Notes under the pieces: generated by a model
The model's input: the letters and a program-made list of their open reading frames with translations, nothing else
Database searches by the model: none
Told to the model about the DNA's origin: nothing
Shown here: positions 45,596-54,960 of the stretch, in pieces
Layout: each line of letters opens with the position of its first letter
How positions within the stretch are numbered: position 1 is the first letter of the stretch
Position numbers and translations under genes: made by a program
Assembly (NCBI GenBank): GCA_037200985.1
Contig: JBBCGJ010000001.1
Location: 3,076,756-3,140,755, forward strand
Reading direction: 5' to 3'
Origin: Rhizomicrobium sp.
GTDB taxonomy: Bacteria > Pseudomonadota > Alphaproteobacteria > Micropepsales > Micropepsaceae
DNA length: 64,000 nt

Positions 45596-45638
45596 GGAAT
45601 AGGATAAGGGTCCAGCGCAGCCCCGGGCGGACACCGCC

Positions 45639-46118
45639 ATGCCGAAAGACCGCAAGGCGTCGCAGATCCGCGATCTGCACGCCGCCATGATCGACCTCGT
45701 CGCCCTGATGAACGAGCCGCAGCGCGACGAATTCCTGCTGAAGGAGGCCGGCCTTTCGCTCGACCGCGCGCTCTTTCCGCTGCTCTCGGCCATCGAGCGG
45801 TTCGGGCCGATCGGCGTGGTCGACCTGGCCGATCGGGCGGGGCGCGATCACACCACGGTCAGCCGTCAGGTCGCCAAGCTGGTCGCGCTGGGCCTGGTCG
45901 AGCGGCGCGCCGCCAAGGACGACGCCCGCGTGCACGCGGCCGTGCTCACCCGGCACGGCCGGAAGATGACGGATGCACTGGCCGCCGCGCGCCAGCGCGT
46001 CGCCGCGCCGGTGCTGGCGCGCTGGAGCGCGCGGGACTTCGACAGCCTCGTGCGGCTGATGCGCCGCTTCGTCGACGACCTGGCGGGCTTGGGAAACAAG
46101 GACGCTGCGCCGGACTAG
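45639..46118 (+). CDS. MarR-family transcriptional regulator
   Basis: 159 residues. Winged HTH: GPIGVVDLADRAGRDHTTVS then RQVAKLVALGLVERRAAKDD and the wing ARVHAAVLTRHGRKMTDAL. N-terminal helix carries LLKEAGLSLDRALFPLLSAI. It is divergent from the monooxygenase, its likely target, and convergent with the epimerase gene (stop codons overlap by three bases). Confidence 0.93.
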   Translation: MPKDRKASQIRDLHAAMIDLVALMNEPQRDEFLLKEAGLSLDRALFPLLSAIERFGPIGVVDLADRAGRDHTTVSRQVAKLVALGLVERRAAKDDARVHAAVLTRHGRKMTDALAAARQRVAAPVLARWSARDFDSLVRLMRRFVDDLAGLGNKDAAPD

Positions 46119-47062
46119 CCGGCAGTCCGCTGCCCGGCGAACCAGCGCGCGGTCGCGGGCACGCCGACCGCGTAGGGCGTCACGTCCGACCAGAAGCGCG
46201 TCTTGAACTTCGTCGCATCGACCGCATAGGGGCGGTCCCAGGTGAAGCCGACATCCGCGACCTCGCGCAGGAATTTGGAGAAAAGGCCCAGCACCGGCCA
46301 CAGGCGTTGCGGAATCGCCCGCAGCCGCAGCTTCACCCCGAGCGTATCGGCGCCGAGCTGCAGGATCGCGCGCGGCGTGGTGGTCGGTGCGCAGGGCATG
46401 TTCCAGACCTGTCCGTAGGCATCGTCCGGCGCGTCCAGCAGCGTGACGATGGCGCGCGCGATGTCGGGCACATAGGCGAAGTCGTGCGGCGTGTCCGGTG
46501 GCGCCAGCAGGAAGGCCGGCCGGCCCTGGGCGAGCGCGCCCAGGCCGTTCGCGCCGACATGCGACACCGGCACGCCGGGGCCATAGAAATCCGTGGCGCG
46601 CAGGGCGGCGAGGCGGACGCGCCCCGACACCGACGCCGCCGCCCAGATCCGCGTCACCTCGGAGAGGATCGCGGGCTTGGCGCCCTGCGCCGTCAGCGGC
46701 ATGTCCTCGCGGCGCGGCGCGGTCTGCGGCCCCAACTGATAGAGATTGTCGAGGAAGACGACGCGCGCGCCGGTCGCGGCGCAGGCGTCGACGACGTTGG
46801 TCATCGTCTTCGGCCAGACCTTGCGCCACAGCTTCGAGTCGTAGGCGAAGCCGACGCAGAGCACGACCCGGTCGGCGCCCTCGACCGCGCGGCGGACCGA
46901 GCCCGCATCGAGCACGTCGCAGGCGCGGAACGTCGCGTCCGGCGGAAGATCGGCGGGCCGCTTGCGCTGCGCGATGCAGACGGCGTCGCCGCGTGCCAGA
47001 AGCGCCTCGGTCACGGCGCGGCCCACGGCGCCGAAGCCCAGTACGATTGTCGAATGCGTCAT
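46115..47062 (-). CDS. NAD-dependent epimerase/dehydratase family protein
   Basis: Atypical SDR of 315 residues. TIVLGFGAVGRAVTEALLAR is a dinucleotide loop of the GXGXXG/A type; RVVFLDNLYQLGPQTAPRRE and LRATDFYGPGV follow the NmrA/epimerase-like pattern. The usual Tyr-x3-Lys is not clearly present (VTRIWAAASVSGRVR in its place), so it may not be a classical dehydratase. Divergent from a LysR regulator. Confidence 0.85.
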   Translation of the reverse strand: MTHSTIVLGFGAVGRAVTEALLARGDAVCIAQRKRPADLPPDATFRACDVLDAGSVRRAVEGADRVVLCVGFAYDSKLWRKVWPKTMTNVVDACAATGARVVFLDNLYQLGPQTAPRREDMPLTAQGAKPAILSEVTRIWAAASVSGRVRLAALRATDFYGPGVPVSHVGANGLGALAQGRPAFLLAPPDTPHDFAYVPDIARAIVTLLDAPDDAYGQVWNMPCAPTTTPRAILQLGADTLGVKLRLRAIPQRLWPVLGLFSKFLREVADVGFTWDRPYAVDATKFKTRFWSDVTPYAVGVPATARWFAGQRTAG

Positions 47063-47095
47063 TGGCGTTCTCCTTTGCCCGGCAAGCTAGGAGCG

Positions 47096-47115
47096 CATTT
47101 GGCATATCACAAATG
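47096..47115. promoter_or_regulatory. Palindromic LysR-type operator candidate
   Basis: CATTTG N8 CAAATG, perfect arms, 20 bases upstream of the LysR start at 47135 and 34 bases upstream of the epimerase start. It contains a T-N11-A core as expected for LysR boxes. Confidence 0.65.
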
Positions 47116-47134
47116 CATGTTTATGATCGTCACC

Positions 47135-48055
47135 ATGCGTGAAGTGAATATTGCAGGGCTCGATCTCAACCTGGTGCCGGCGCTCGACGCGCTCTTGCGC
47201 CACCGCAACGTCACGCGCGCCGCGGCGGAGGCGGGCTTGAGCCAGCCGGCGATGAGCCGCGCCCTGTCGCGCCTGCGCGACCTGCACGGCGATCCCTTGC
47301 TGGTGCGCACGCGCAGCGGCTATGTGCTGACGCCGCGGGCGAAGGAGATCCAGCCGGTCCTGGCCGAGGCCATCGCGCATCTGCGCGGCGTGTATCGCAA
47401 GAAGACCTTCGATCCGGGCGTCGAACGGCGGACGGTGAGGCTGGCCGCCGCGGATTCGCATACGATCCTGATCCTGCCCGGGGTGATGGCGCGGCTCGCG
47501 GCCGAGGCGCCCGGCGTCGACCTGCGGGTCGAGCCCTATCGGCCCGGCGTCTACGACCGGCTCGACACCGGCGCGCTGGATTTCGCCTTCGCCCTGTCCT
47601 CCACGCCGCTGCCGCCCGGCATCTCCAGCGAGACGATCGCGGAGGACAAGGTGGTGCTGGTGATGCGGCGGGGCCATCCCGCCGCGAAGCGCAGATGGTC
47701 GATTCGCGACTATGCGAAGTACAAGCATGTCGGCGTCGCGCTGGTCGGCGACGGCCAGTCGGAGATCGACGCGCTGCTGGCGGCGGCGGGCGTCTCGCGG
47801 CACATCGCGCTGGTGACGCCGCATTTCATCGGCGCGCTGGCGGCGGTGGCGGCGACGGACATGGTGACGACCCTTTCGGCCGCGCTGGCGCGGCGCTTCG
47901 CCGCCAGCCTCGGCCTGGTGCTGCGCGACGCACCGCTGGGCGAGACGCGGATCGAGACGACGCTGGTCTGCTCGCATATCCGCGGCGCGGATTCGTTCTA
48001 CGCCTGGTTCCGCGCCCTGGTGCGCGACGTCGCGTCGGCGGCCATGAAACGCTAA
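47135..48055 (+). CDS. LysR-family transcriptional regulator
   Basis: 306 residues starting MREVNIAGLDLNLVPALDAL at ATG 47135. HTH: RNVTRAAAEAGLSQPAMSRA and LSRLRDLHGDPLLVRTRSGY, a NodD/SyrM-like subgroup pattern. The effector domain follows. It is divergent from the epimerase gene and its stop overlaps the GST stop on the other strand. Confidence 0.93.
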   Translation: MREVNIAGLDLNLVPALDALLRHRNVTRAAAEAGLSQPAMSRALSRLRDLHGDPLLVRTRSGYVLTPRAKEIQPVLAEAIAHLRGVYRKKTFDPGVERRTVRLAAADSHTILILPGVMARLAAEAPGVDLRVEPYRPGVYDRLDTGALDFAFALSSTPLPPGISSETIAEDKVVLVMRRGHPAAKRRWSIRDYAKYKHVGVALVGDGQSEIDALLAAAGVSRHIALVTPHFIGALAAVAATDMVTTLSAALARRFAASLGLVLRDAPLGETRIETTLVCSHIRGADSFYAWFRALVRDVASAAMKR

Positions 48056-48807
48056 GCCGTCGCGGCTTTGGGGGGTGGGGCGAGGTTCTCGCGCTGGGCC
48101 TTGGCGAACATCTCCTTCGCGGCGGGCCGCGCGTTGATGCGGGCGAGCCAGTCCATCAGATGCGGCGTCGCCTTCGGGTTCACGATGTCGGCGAAGCCGC
48201 GCTCCATGCCGTTGGCGATGGCGAAGTTGCAGATGTCGGCCAGCGTGTAGTCGGGGCCGGCCAGCCAGGGGCTCTCGCTCAGGCGTTCCTCCAGCCGCGC
48301 GATGGAGACGCGGATCTTGCGCATCTCCTCCTCCAGCACCTCCTTGGGGAAGCCGGCGCGGGCGTTGCGCCATTTGGTCTGCTGCTCGGGGATCGGGATG
48401 CGCCGGACCTTCGCCTCGAACTCCTCGTCGGAGAGGGCGCGCGCCATGCCGCTGACCATCCGCTCCCAGCCGATGGTCGAGACGCACCAGCAGAAATATT
48501 CGTCGACCCATTTGGTCCAGATGCGCATCTGCGCGACGACGTAGGGGTCCTTCGGGCGCAGCGGCTTGTCGTTCGGGAAGACGTCTTCGAGATATTCGCA
48601 GATCACCGTCGACTCGGTGACGATCTTGCCGTCGTGGTCGAGCGCGGGCACCTGGCCGCGCGGATTGATCTTTTTGTACCAGTCCTCGTGATGCTCGAAC
48701 GCCGCCGGATTGAGGAAGCGCGGCGTGAACGGCAGGCCCTTCTCGTAGAGCGCCAGCATGGGCTTCAGGGAATTGGCGCCGGGGCCGAAGCTGTAAAGCG
48801 TGAGCAT
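48052..48807 (-). CDS. Glutathione S-transferase family protein
   Basis: 251 residues. N-terminal thioredoxin-like domain: MLTLYSFGPGANSLKPMLAL, NPRGQVPALDHDGKIVTEST (cis-Pro and Glu-Ser binding glutathione), then the all-helical domain with WLAGPDYTLADICNFAIANG. Ser near residue 13 could be the catalytic residue. The SDR gene upstream starts a possible operon. Confidence 0.92.
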   Translation of the reverse strand: MLTLYSFGPGANSLKPMLALYEKGLPFTPRFLNPAAFEHHEDWYKKINPRGQVPALDHDGKIVTESTVICEYLEDVFPNDKPLRPKDPYVVAQMRIWTKWVDEYFCWCVSTIGWERMVSGMARALSDEEFEAKVRRIPIPEQQTKWRNARAGFPKEVLEEEMRKIRVSIARLEERLSESPWLAGPDYTLADICNFAIANGMERGFADIVNPKATPHLMDWLARINARPAAKEMFAKAQRENLAPPPKAATA

Positions 48808-48838
48808 GGGTGGTCTCCTGTATGGTCTTGCGGCGGGA

Positions 48839-49768
48839 TCAGAAATCCTCGGCCGGGACCTTGGTCTGGGTGTCGTAGATCGGGTTGTACATCAGCGAGC
48901 CGAACTGCTTGACCAGCGCGGCGCGGGCGACGTTGGGTGTCTCGTCCGGTATGGCGCGCAGGAGCGCCTCGTTGCGCGCGACGATGCCGCCCTTGAATTC
49001 CGGATGGCTCATGATGAAGAGATCGTTCCGCAGGATGCCGCGCAGCACGCGCTTGCCGACTTCCTCCGTCGTCATGAACAGGCTGGTGTCGTAGCCGGGA
49101 CCGGGGCGGGGATCGCGCTGGCCGGGGATGTTCGTCGCGACGGCTTCGTTCTGCAGATGGGCCGGCCGCACTTCATGCGTCGTCATGCCGAGGCTGGTCT
49201 GCACCGGACCCGGAAAGAACACCGAGGCGCCGATCTTCGTGCCCTTCAGGTCGGTGGCGAGCGATTCCATCATGCCGGCCACCGCGAACTTGGACGTGCA
49301 GTAGAGCCCCGCCCCGCCGACCGCGGAGAAACCGCCGGTAGAGGAGGTCGTAACAACATGGCCTTCCTCGCCATGCGCCAGCATGCGCGGCAGGAAGGTG
49401 ACGAGGCCGTTGGCCACGCCGCCGATATTGACCGAGAGGTTGAAGTCCCAATCCTTGTAGGTCGCCGCCTGCATCGGGCCGAGCACGCCGACGCCGGCAT
49501 TGAGCGTCAGCACATGGACCTTGCCGAAATGCCGCTCGGCTTCGTCGGCGGCCGCGACCCAGCGGGCGCGGTCGGTGACGTCGAGCAGGACCGGCTGCAC
49601 CGCGAGGTTGGTGTTGTCGAATGTCTTCATCGCCTCGGCGAGGGCGGCCTCGCGCACGTCGGCGATCACGACTTTCATCCCGGCCTTTGCGAACACCGTC
49701 GCCATGCCGAGGCCCATGCCGCTCGCGCCGCCGGTGATGAAGGCGGTCTTGCCGCTGACGTCTTTCAT
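48839..49768 (-). CDS. SDR family oxidoreductase, paralogue A
   Basis: 309 residues starting MKDVSGKTAFITGGASGMGL at ATG 49768. Cofactor loop TGGASGMGLG, LNAGVGV at the NNAG position, and catalytic Ser/Tyr/Lys in VVTTSSTGGFSAV and GLYCTSKFAV. Longer than classical SDRs, with a C-terminal extension. It overlaps the upstream paralogue by four bases, so they are coexpressed. Substrate unknown. Confidence 0.92.
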   Translation of the reverse strand: MKDVSGKTAFITGGASGMGLGMATVFAKAGMKVVIADVREAALAEAMKTFDNTNLAVQPVLLDVTDRARWVAAADEAERHFGKVHVLTLNAGVGVLGPMQAATYKDWDFNLSVNIGGVANGLVTFLPRMLAHGEEGHVVTTSSTGGFSAVGGAGLYCTSKFAVAGMMESLATDLKGTKIGASVFFPGPVQTSLGMTTHEVRPAHLQNEAVATNIPGQRDPRPGPGYDTSLFMTTEEVGKRVLRGILRNDLFIMSHPEFKGGIVARNEALLRAIPDETPNVARAALVKQFGSLMYNPIYDTQTKVPAEDF

Positions 49769-50679
49769 GACTTGCCCTGCTCCTTGTTGAACACCCGCGC
49801 GCGGTCGGCGGCCCAGGCCTGCAGCGCCGCGACGCGCTTTTTCGCGCCTTCGGGATCGGCCTCCATCGGCAGCACCGAGTCGAGGATGGCGTCGAAATGC
49901 TTCTTCAGGCCCTCCTTCGCCTCCGGATAGGGAATGATGTAGAGCCGGTTCGCCTCGATGGCGCGCTTGACGTGGCCGGCGAGCTCGACCGGCTCCATGC
50001 CGTGGATGTAGATCGAGTGCAGCGAGGCGATCGATTCCTCGTCCTCGACATAGCCGGACTTGGCGTATTTGGCCGGTCGGATGCGCACAGCCTCGGCGAT
50101 GTTCGACTTGATGTTGGCCGGGCACAGCACCGAGACGCCGATGCCGTATTTCTCCAGCGACATGCGGTAGCCTTCCATCAGGTTGATCACCGCCGCCTTG
50201 GCCGCGGAATAGGGCGCCGCCAGCGCGCTGCCCTGCAATCCGCCGAGGGACGAGACGGTCACGATATGCGCCGGCTTGCCGGCCTTGATCATGCGCGGCA
50301 CGAAGGTGACCATGCCGTTGATCACGCCGCCGAGATTGACGCCGATCAGCCAGTCGAAATCGTCATAGGTCGAATTCTCGACCGGCCCGAAGCTGTTCAC
50401 GCCGGCGGTGTTGAAGAGCAGCGTCGGCGGGCCGCCGAACACCTTCTCGACTTCGTCGGCGGCCTTCGCATAGGCGGCGCGGTCGGTGATGTCGAGCACG
50501 ATGCCGTGCGCCGCGACGCCGTCCGCCTTGAGATCGGCCAGCGCCTTCTCGACCGCCGGCGCGCGCACATCGGCGATCACGATCCTCGCGCCGGCGCGGC
50601 CGAACACCGTCGCCTGGCCGAAGCCGGCGCCCGAGGCGCCGCCGGTGATGAAGGCGATCTGATCCTTGAAGTCCTTCAC
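49765..50679 (-). CDS. SDR family oxidoreductase, paralogue B
   Basis: 304 residues: FITGGASGAGFGQATVFGRA, FNTAGVNSFG, and the active site in IVTVSSLGGLQGSALAAPYS with AAKAAV. Similar length and layout to paralogue A, likely a tandem duplication or partner steps in one pathway. Followed by paralogue A with ATGA overlap. Confidence 0.92.
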   Translation of the reverse strand: MKDFKDQIAFITGGASGAGFGQATVFGRAGARIVIADVRAPAVEKALADLKADGVAAHGIVLDITDRAAYAKAADEVEKVFGGPPTLLFNTAGVNSFGPVENSTYDDFDWLIGVNLGGVINGMVTFVPRMIKAGKPAHIVTVSSLGGLQGSALAAPYSAAKAAVINLMEGYRMSLEKYGIGVSVLCPANIKSNIAEAVRIRPAKYAKSGYVEDEESIASLHSIYIHGMEPVELAGHVKRAIEANRLYIIPYPEAKEGLKKHFDAILDSVLPMEADPEGAKKRVAALQAWAADRARVFNKEQGKS

Positions 50680-50779
50680 TTCCGTCTCCCCGAATGTTCT
50701 CGGGCGCGATCCTGCAAGATCGCGTCGGGGGCCGCCATCGCCGGGGCGAACCAGTTATGTCCGATAGGCGAACTCGCGG

Positions 50780-52074
50780 TCAGGTGCGCCGCAACAAGCC
50801 GCGCAGCAGCGCGCCGAGCGCCGGCGGCCGCTCCGTCGTGAGCACGTGCGTGGCAAAGACCCGGCCGGTCCACAGCACCATCAGCACGGTGGTCGCGAGG
50901 GCCAGCGCCACCGCGCCCCAGAGCTGCCAGGCCGGCGGGTGCGAGGCGATGCGCAGCATCATGAAGAACGGCGTGTAGATCGGTATCCAGGTCAGCGCCG
51001 TCGCGAAGGCGCCGTTGGGATCGTGCATGACGCCCGCGATCATCACATTGGGCAGCATCAGGATCAGCATGGCGGGCCCGAGCAGGGACTGCGCGTCGGC
51101 CAGGCTCGACGCCATGGAGCCGATGGCAAGGAACAGCGAGCCGTAGATCAGAAGCCCGCAGAGGAAGAAGACCAGCAGGAAGGGCAGCGTGTCGATTCCG
51201 GCGATCGCCTTCAGCGAGGCGAGGACCGTCGTCACCGTGCCGTGGCTCGCCAGCGCCATCAGCGCGAACAGGACCAGGGCCCATATCAGGAGCGTCGTCA
51301 GCGCGACCGCGATGACGCCGATCAGCTTGCCGGAGGTGATCTCGCGCGGCGTGGCGCAGGACAGCAGCACCTCGATCATGCGGGTCGATTTCTCCTCGAC
51401 CACGCCCTGCAGCAGGACCGAGGAATTCATCACCGAGACGACGAACAGGATGATGGCGAGCGCGATAGGGACAGACGAGGCGACGATGGAATCCACCGGC
51501 GCCGCGCGCTCCGGATTTCGCGACTGCAAATCGACCGAAACATCGAGGATCGCGGGATCGTTCAATTGCGGCGCCAGGCGGTGGATTGCCTCGATCTGCA
51601 ATTGCGCGGTCAAGGCGCCGGTCAGGAAGGCGCGGAAGCGGCCGTTCTGGCCGTCGTCCCGCGTCCAAATCTGGGCGTGGTCATCCCGGCCGAAATCCGC
51701 CGGCACCAGGAGGACGGTGTCGACCCGCGCGCCCCGGTCCCTCGCCTCGTCGCCGAACAGCGCGCGCACCGCATGCGCGAAATGCGTATCGCTTGCCGTG
51801 CGCAGATAGTCCGGTGCCGGCGTGTAGACCCAGGCCGGCCCGTGCGCCTTGTTCCAGCGCGCCAGCGCCGCGACGACGGCATCGCGATAGGTGCCGCCCG
51901 TGCGGTCGACGACCGTGAAGGTGTGCGGCGCGGGGCCGGAGGCGCCCCCGCCCGTCAGTTGCGGCACGAAGATCACCACCATGATCCACAGCGGGAACAT
52001 CAGGATCGAGATGAGGAAGCCGCGCCGCGTGACGTATTTGACGAATTCCTGGCGGGCGATGAGGAAGGTGTGCC

Positions 52075-52078
<4 letters not shown>
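50780..52078 (-). CDS. ABC-2 type permease (NatB-like)
   Basis: Membrane protein of 432 residues: one N-terminal helix (FLISILMFPLWIMVVIFVPQ), a 150-residue external domain, then five or six helices including SSVLLQGVVEEKSTRMIEVL, the NatB/YhaP signature. It pairs with the ATPase upstream (four-base overlap). NatAB systems extrude Na+ or peptides; substrate here unknown. Confidence 0.92.
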
Positions 52079-53001
<923 letters not shown>

Positions 53002-53069
53002 GCCCCCGGACATTAGGCGATCCTCCCGCTGCAAGGGAGGGGGAAACCTGCAGCGGGAGGGAAAGGCGT

Positions 53070-53819
53070 CTAGCGCAGACCGCCGGACGCCTGCAACCGT
53101 TCGCCGGTGAGCCAGCCGGATTCGTCGGAGGCGAGGAACACCGCGACGGCCGCGATGTCGCGCGCCTGGCCGACGCGGCCGAGCGGGGTCCTGGCCACGG
53201 CCGCCTTCTCGAAATCGCTGCCCGCGAACCCGGCGGTGTTGAAGCCTTCGGTGTCGACCGGGCCCGGCGCGATGGCGTTGACGCGGATGCCGCGCGGGCC
53301 GAGCTCGGCGGCGAGGCTCAGCGTGACGTTGTCGACCGCGGCCTTGGTCGCCGAATAGATCGTGCTGCCGGGCGGCGGATTGACCGATACGACGGAGCTC
53401 AGATTGATGATGCTGCCGCCCTTGTTGCCGAAATTCTTGGCGGCTTCCTGGCTCGCGAGCACCGTGCCCAGGACGTTGACGTTGAACTGGCGGTGGAACT
53501 CGTCTTCCGTGAGGTCCTCGAGCGGCATGAATCTGAAGATGCCGGCATTGTTGACCAGGATGTCCGGCGCGCCGAACGCCTGGCGCGTCTCGCGGAAGAG
53601 ACGCTTCACATCCGATGCGACGGCGACGTCGCCCTGCACCACGATCGCCTTGCCGCCCTTCGCCACGATATCGGCGGCGACCTTGTCGGCCCCAACGCGG
53701 TCGCCGGCATAGTTGACGACGACGGACGCGCCTTCGGCGGCCAGCGCCCGGGCGATGCCGGCGCCGATGCCCTTGGAGGCGCCGGTCACGACGGCGGTTT
53801 TACCTTGCAATCTGCTCAT
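53070..53819 (-). CDS. SDR family oxidoreductase (FabG-like)
   Basis: Classical SDR of 249 residues: VVTGASKGIGAGIARALAAE, LVNNAGIF, IINLSSVVSVNPPPGSTIYS with Ser and Tyr, then ATKAAVDN with Lys. C-terminal GWLTGERLQASGGLR ends as in FabG-like enzymes. Its promoter region holds a large palindrome and the ArsR-type gene lies upstream on the same strand. Confidence 0.93.
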   Translation of the reverse strand: MSRLQGKTAVVTGASKGIGAGIARALAAEGASVVVNYAGDRVGADKVAADIVAKGGKAIVVQGDVAVASDVKRLFRETRQAFGAPDILVNNAGIFRFMPLEDLTEDEFHRQFNVNVLGTVLASQEAAKNFGNKGGSIINLSSVVSVNPPPGSTIYSATKAAVDNVTLSLAAELGPRGIRVNAIAPGPVDTEGFNTAGFAGSDFEKAAVARTPLGRVGQARDIAAVAVFLASDESGWLTGERLQASGGLR

Positions 53820-53841
53820 GGGGGTCACCCTCTGGTTTCGC

Positions 53842-53873
53842 TTCGACAGTTAGATAATTGTCGAACTGTCGAA
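53842..53873. promoter_or_regulatory. Perfect palindromic operator candidate before the FabG-like SDR
   Basis: Arms TTCGACAGTT and AACTGTCGAA with a 12-base spacer that itself contains ATTGTCG, a third half-site. It lies 22 bases upstream of the SDR start and 32 bases past the ArsR-type stop. Probably the binding site of the adjacent regulator. Confidence 0.7.
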
Positions 53874-53904
53874 ATCAAGAGCGCGCCCGGCGCGGGGCGG
53901 CCCG

Positions 53905-54192
53905 TCAGATTCCGCCGAGCTGGCCCAGATAGGCGGAAAGAACGCCGCGGTTGAGCGAGAGATTCATGAACTTGCCGTCGCGCGCGGTGTCCACCAGGCC
54001 GGCGGTCTCCAGTTCCTTGATGTGGTGCGACAGCGTGGCGGCGCTGATCTTGTGGCGCGCCCGCAGCTCGGCGCAGGTGTAAGGCGTCTTGGACGCGCCG
54101 ATCTCCTTGAGGATCTGGTAACGGCGCGGTTCGGCGAGCGCGCGGGCGATGCGCGCGACGTCCTTGTCGGTGAGCTTGATGTCCTTGGCCAT
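53905..54192 (-). CDS. ArsR-family HTH regulator
   Basis: 95 residues: [40 protein letters not shown] and [20 protein letters not shown]. No metal-binding Cys pair is evident (one Cys in TCAELR), so it more likely senses something else or acts as a plain repressor. Together with the downstream SDR and the palindrome it forms a small regulatory unit. Confidence 0.9.
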   Translation of the reverse strand: MAKDIKLTDKDVARIARALAEPRRYQILKEIGASKTPYTCAELRARHKISAATLSHHIKELETAGLVDTARDGKFMNLSLNRGVLSAYLGQLGGI

Positions 54193-54222
54193 GACACGAA
54201 GGTAATGGGACGGCGCCCGGAC

Positions 54223-54879
54223 TTAAAGAGGCGTCACCCGGTAGGCGCAGCGGCCGGCCCCGGCGAGGATGTGGGAAAGGCGCTCGATCCTGACGCCCTT
54301 GCCGAGCACCCGGTGGAACAGCGCCAGCTCCTCGCGGCAAAGGCCCGTGCAGAGCCGGGCGGCGGCGCAGACCGGGCAATGGTTCTCCACGAACAGCCAC
54401 TCGCCGGTTTCCGTCTCGCGGCGGACCTCGGCCATATAGCCTTCGGCGCTGCGCAGCTTCGCCAGCGCGTCGAGCTTGGCCTTCAGAGTTGTCGCCCTGT
54501 CGGTCCTGGCGCGATAGGCCTTTTCCAGGTCGGCGTTGCGCAGCTTGAGCAGGCGGTCCAGCCCCTCCTCCCCGAATGCCTTGCGCACCTGCACGATCAG
54601 GTCGGCGGCGAGGCCGGCATGGCTGTCCGCGAAATGGCTGTCGGCGGCAGCGGTGGCGCGCCACAGCTTCACCGGACGGCCGCGCGGGCGGGCCTGTTCG
54701 TCGAACGCGGCCTTGCCCGCCCCAGCCAGGGCATAGAGATGCTGGCGCACCGCCATCGCGGTGATGTCCAGCCGATCGGCCAGCGAGTCCGCCGAAATCG
54801 GGCCTTCGCGCTTCAGCAGATCGAGCACGGCGGCGCGGCCGGTCGCGGGCAGGGTTGCGGAATCGCGCGGGGCGGGCAT
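54223..54879 (-). CDS. HTH regulator with a four-cysteine Fe-S-type motif (SufR-like)
   Basis: 218 residues. N-terminal winged HTH (LLKREGPISADSLADRLDIT, AMAVRQHLYALAGAGKAAFD) and a C-terminal sensor with ENHCPVCAAARLCTGLC: CxxCx5Cx3C. SufR-like DeoR/ArsR-type regulators bind an Fe-S cluster through cysteines near this position. It is divergent from the Rieske fusion gene with repeated AAAGTC sites between, and probably controls it in response to oxidants or iron. Confidence 0.85.
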   Translation of the reverse strand: MPAPRDSATLPATGRAAVLDLLKREGPISADSLADRLDITAMAVRQHLYALAGAGKAAFDEQARPRGRPVKLWRATAAADSHFADSHAGLAADLIVQVRKAFGEEGLDRLLKLRNADLEKAYRARTDRATTLKAKLDALAKLRSAEGYMAEVRRETETGEWLFVENHCPVCAAARLCTGLCREELALFHRVLGKGVRIERLSHILAGAGRCAYRVTPL

Positions 54880-54892
54880 GCGTTATTTTCTA

Positions 54893-54944
54893 AAGTCAGG
54901 ACTTGCGTAAATCAAGGTCCTGGATATCCTAAAGTCGTGGCTTT
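54893..54944. promoter_or_regulatory. Tandem operator candidate (CTAAAGTCnnGnCTT)
   Basis: First site AAGTCAGGACTT (54893-54904), a perfect 5-2-5 palindrome; second AAAGTCGTGGCTTT (54931-54944), imperfect. Both are preceded by CT and share CTAAAGTC, with 38 bases start-to-start. They cover the 81-base gap between the divergent genes. Confidence 0.65.
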
Positions 54945-54960
54945 GGAAAAGAGGGCGGCC

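Noticed and set aside
54937..54960. GTG start for the Rieske fusion, 8 codons upstream
   Set aside because: Possible, but AAGAGG is well placed for ATG 54961 and the GTG would lie inside the second operator candidate.
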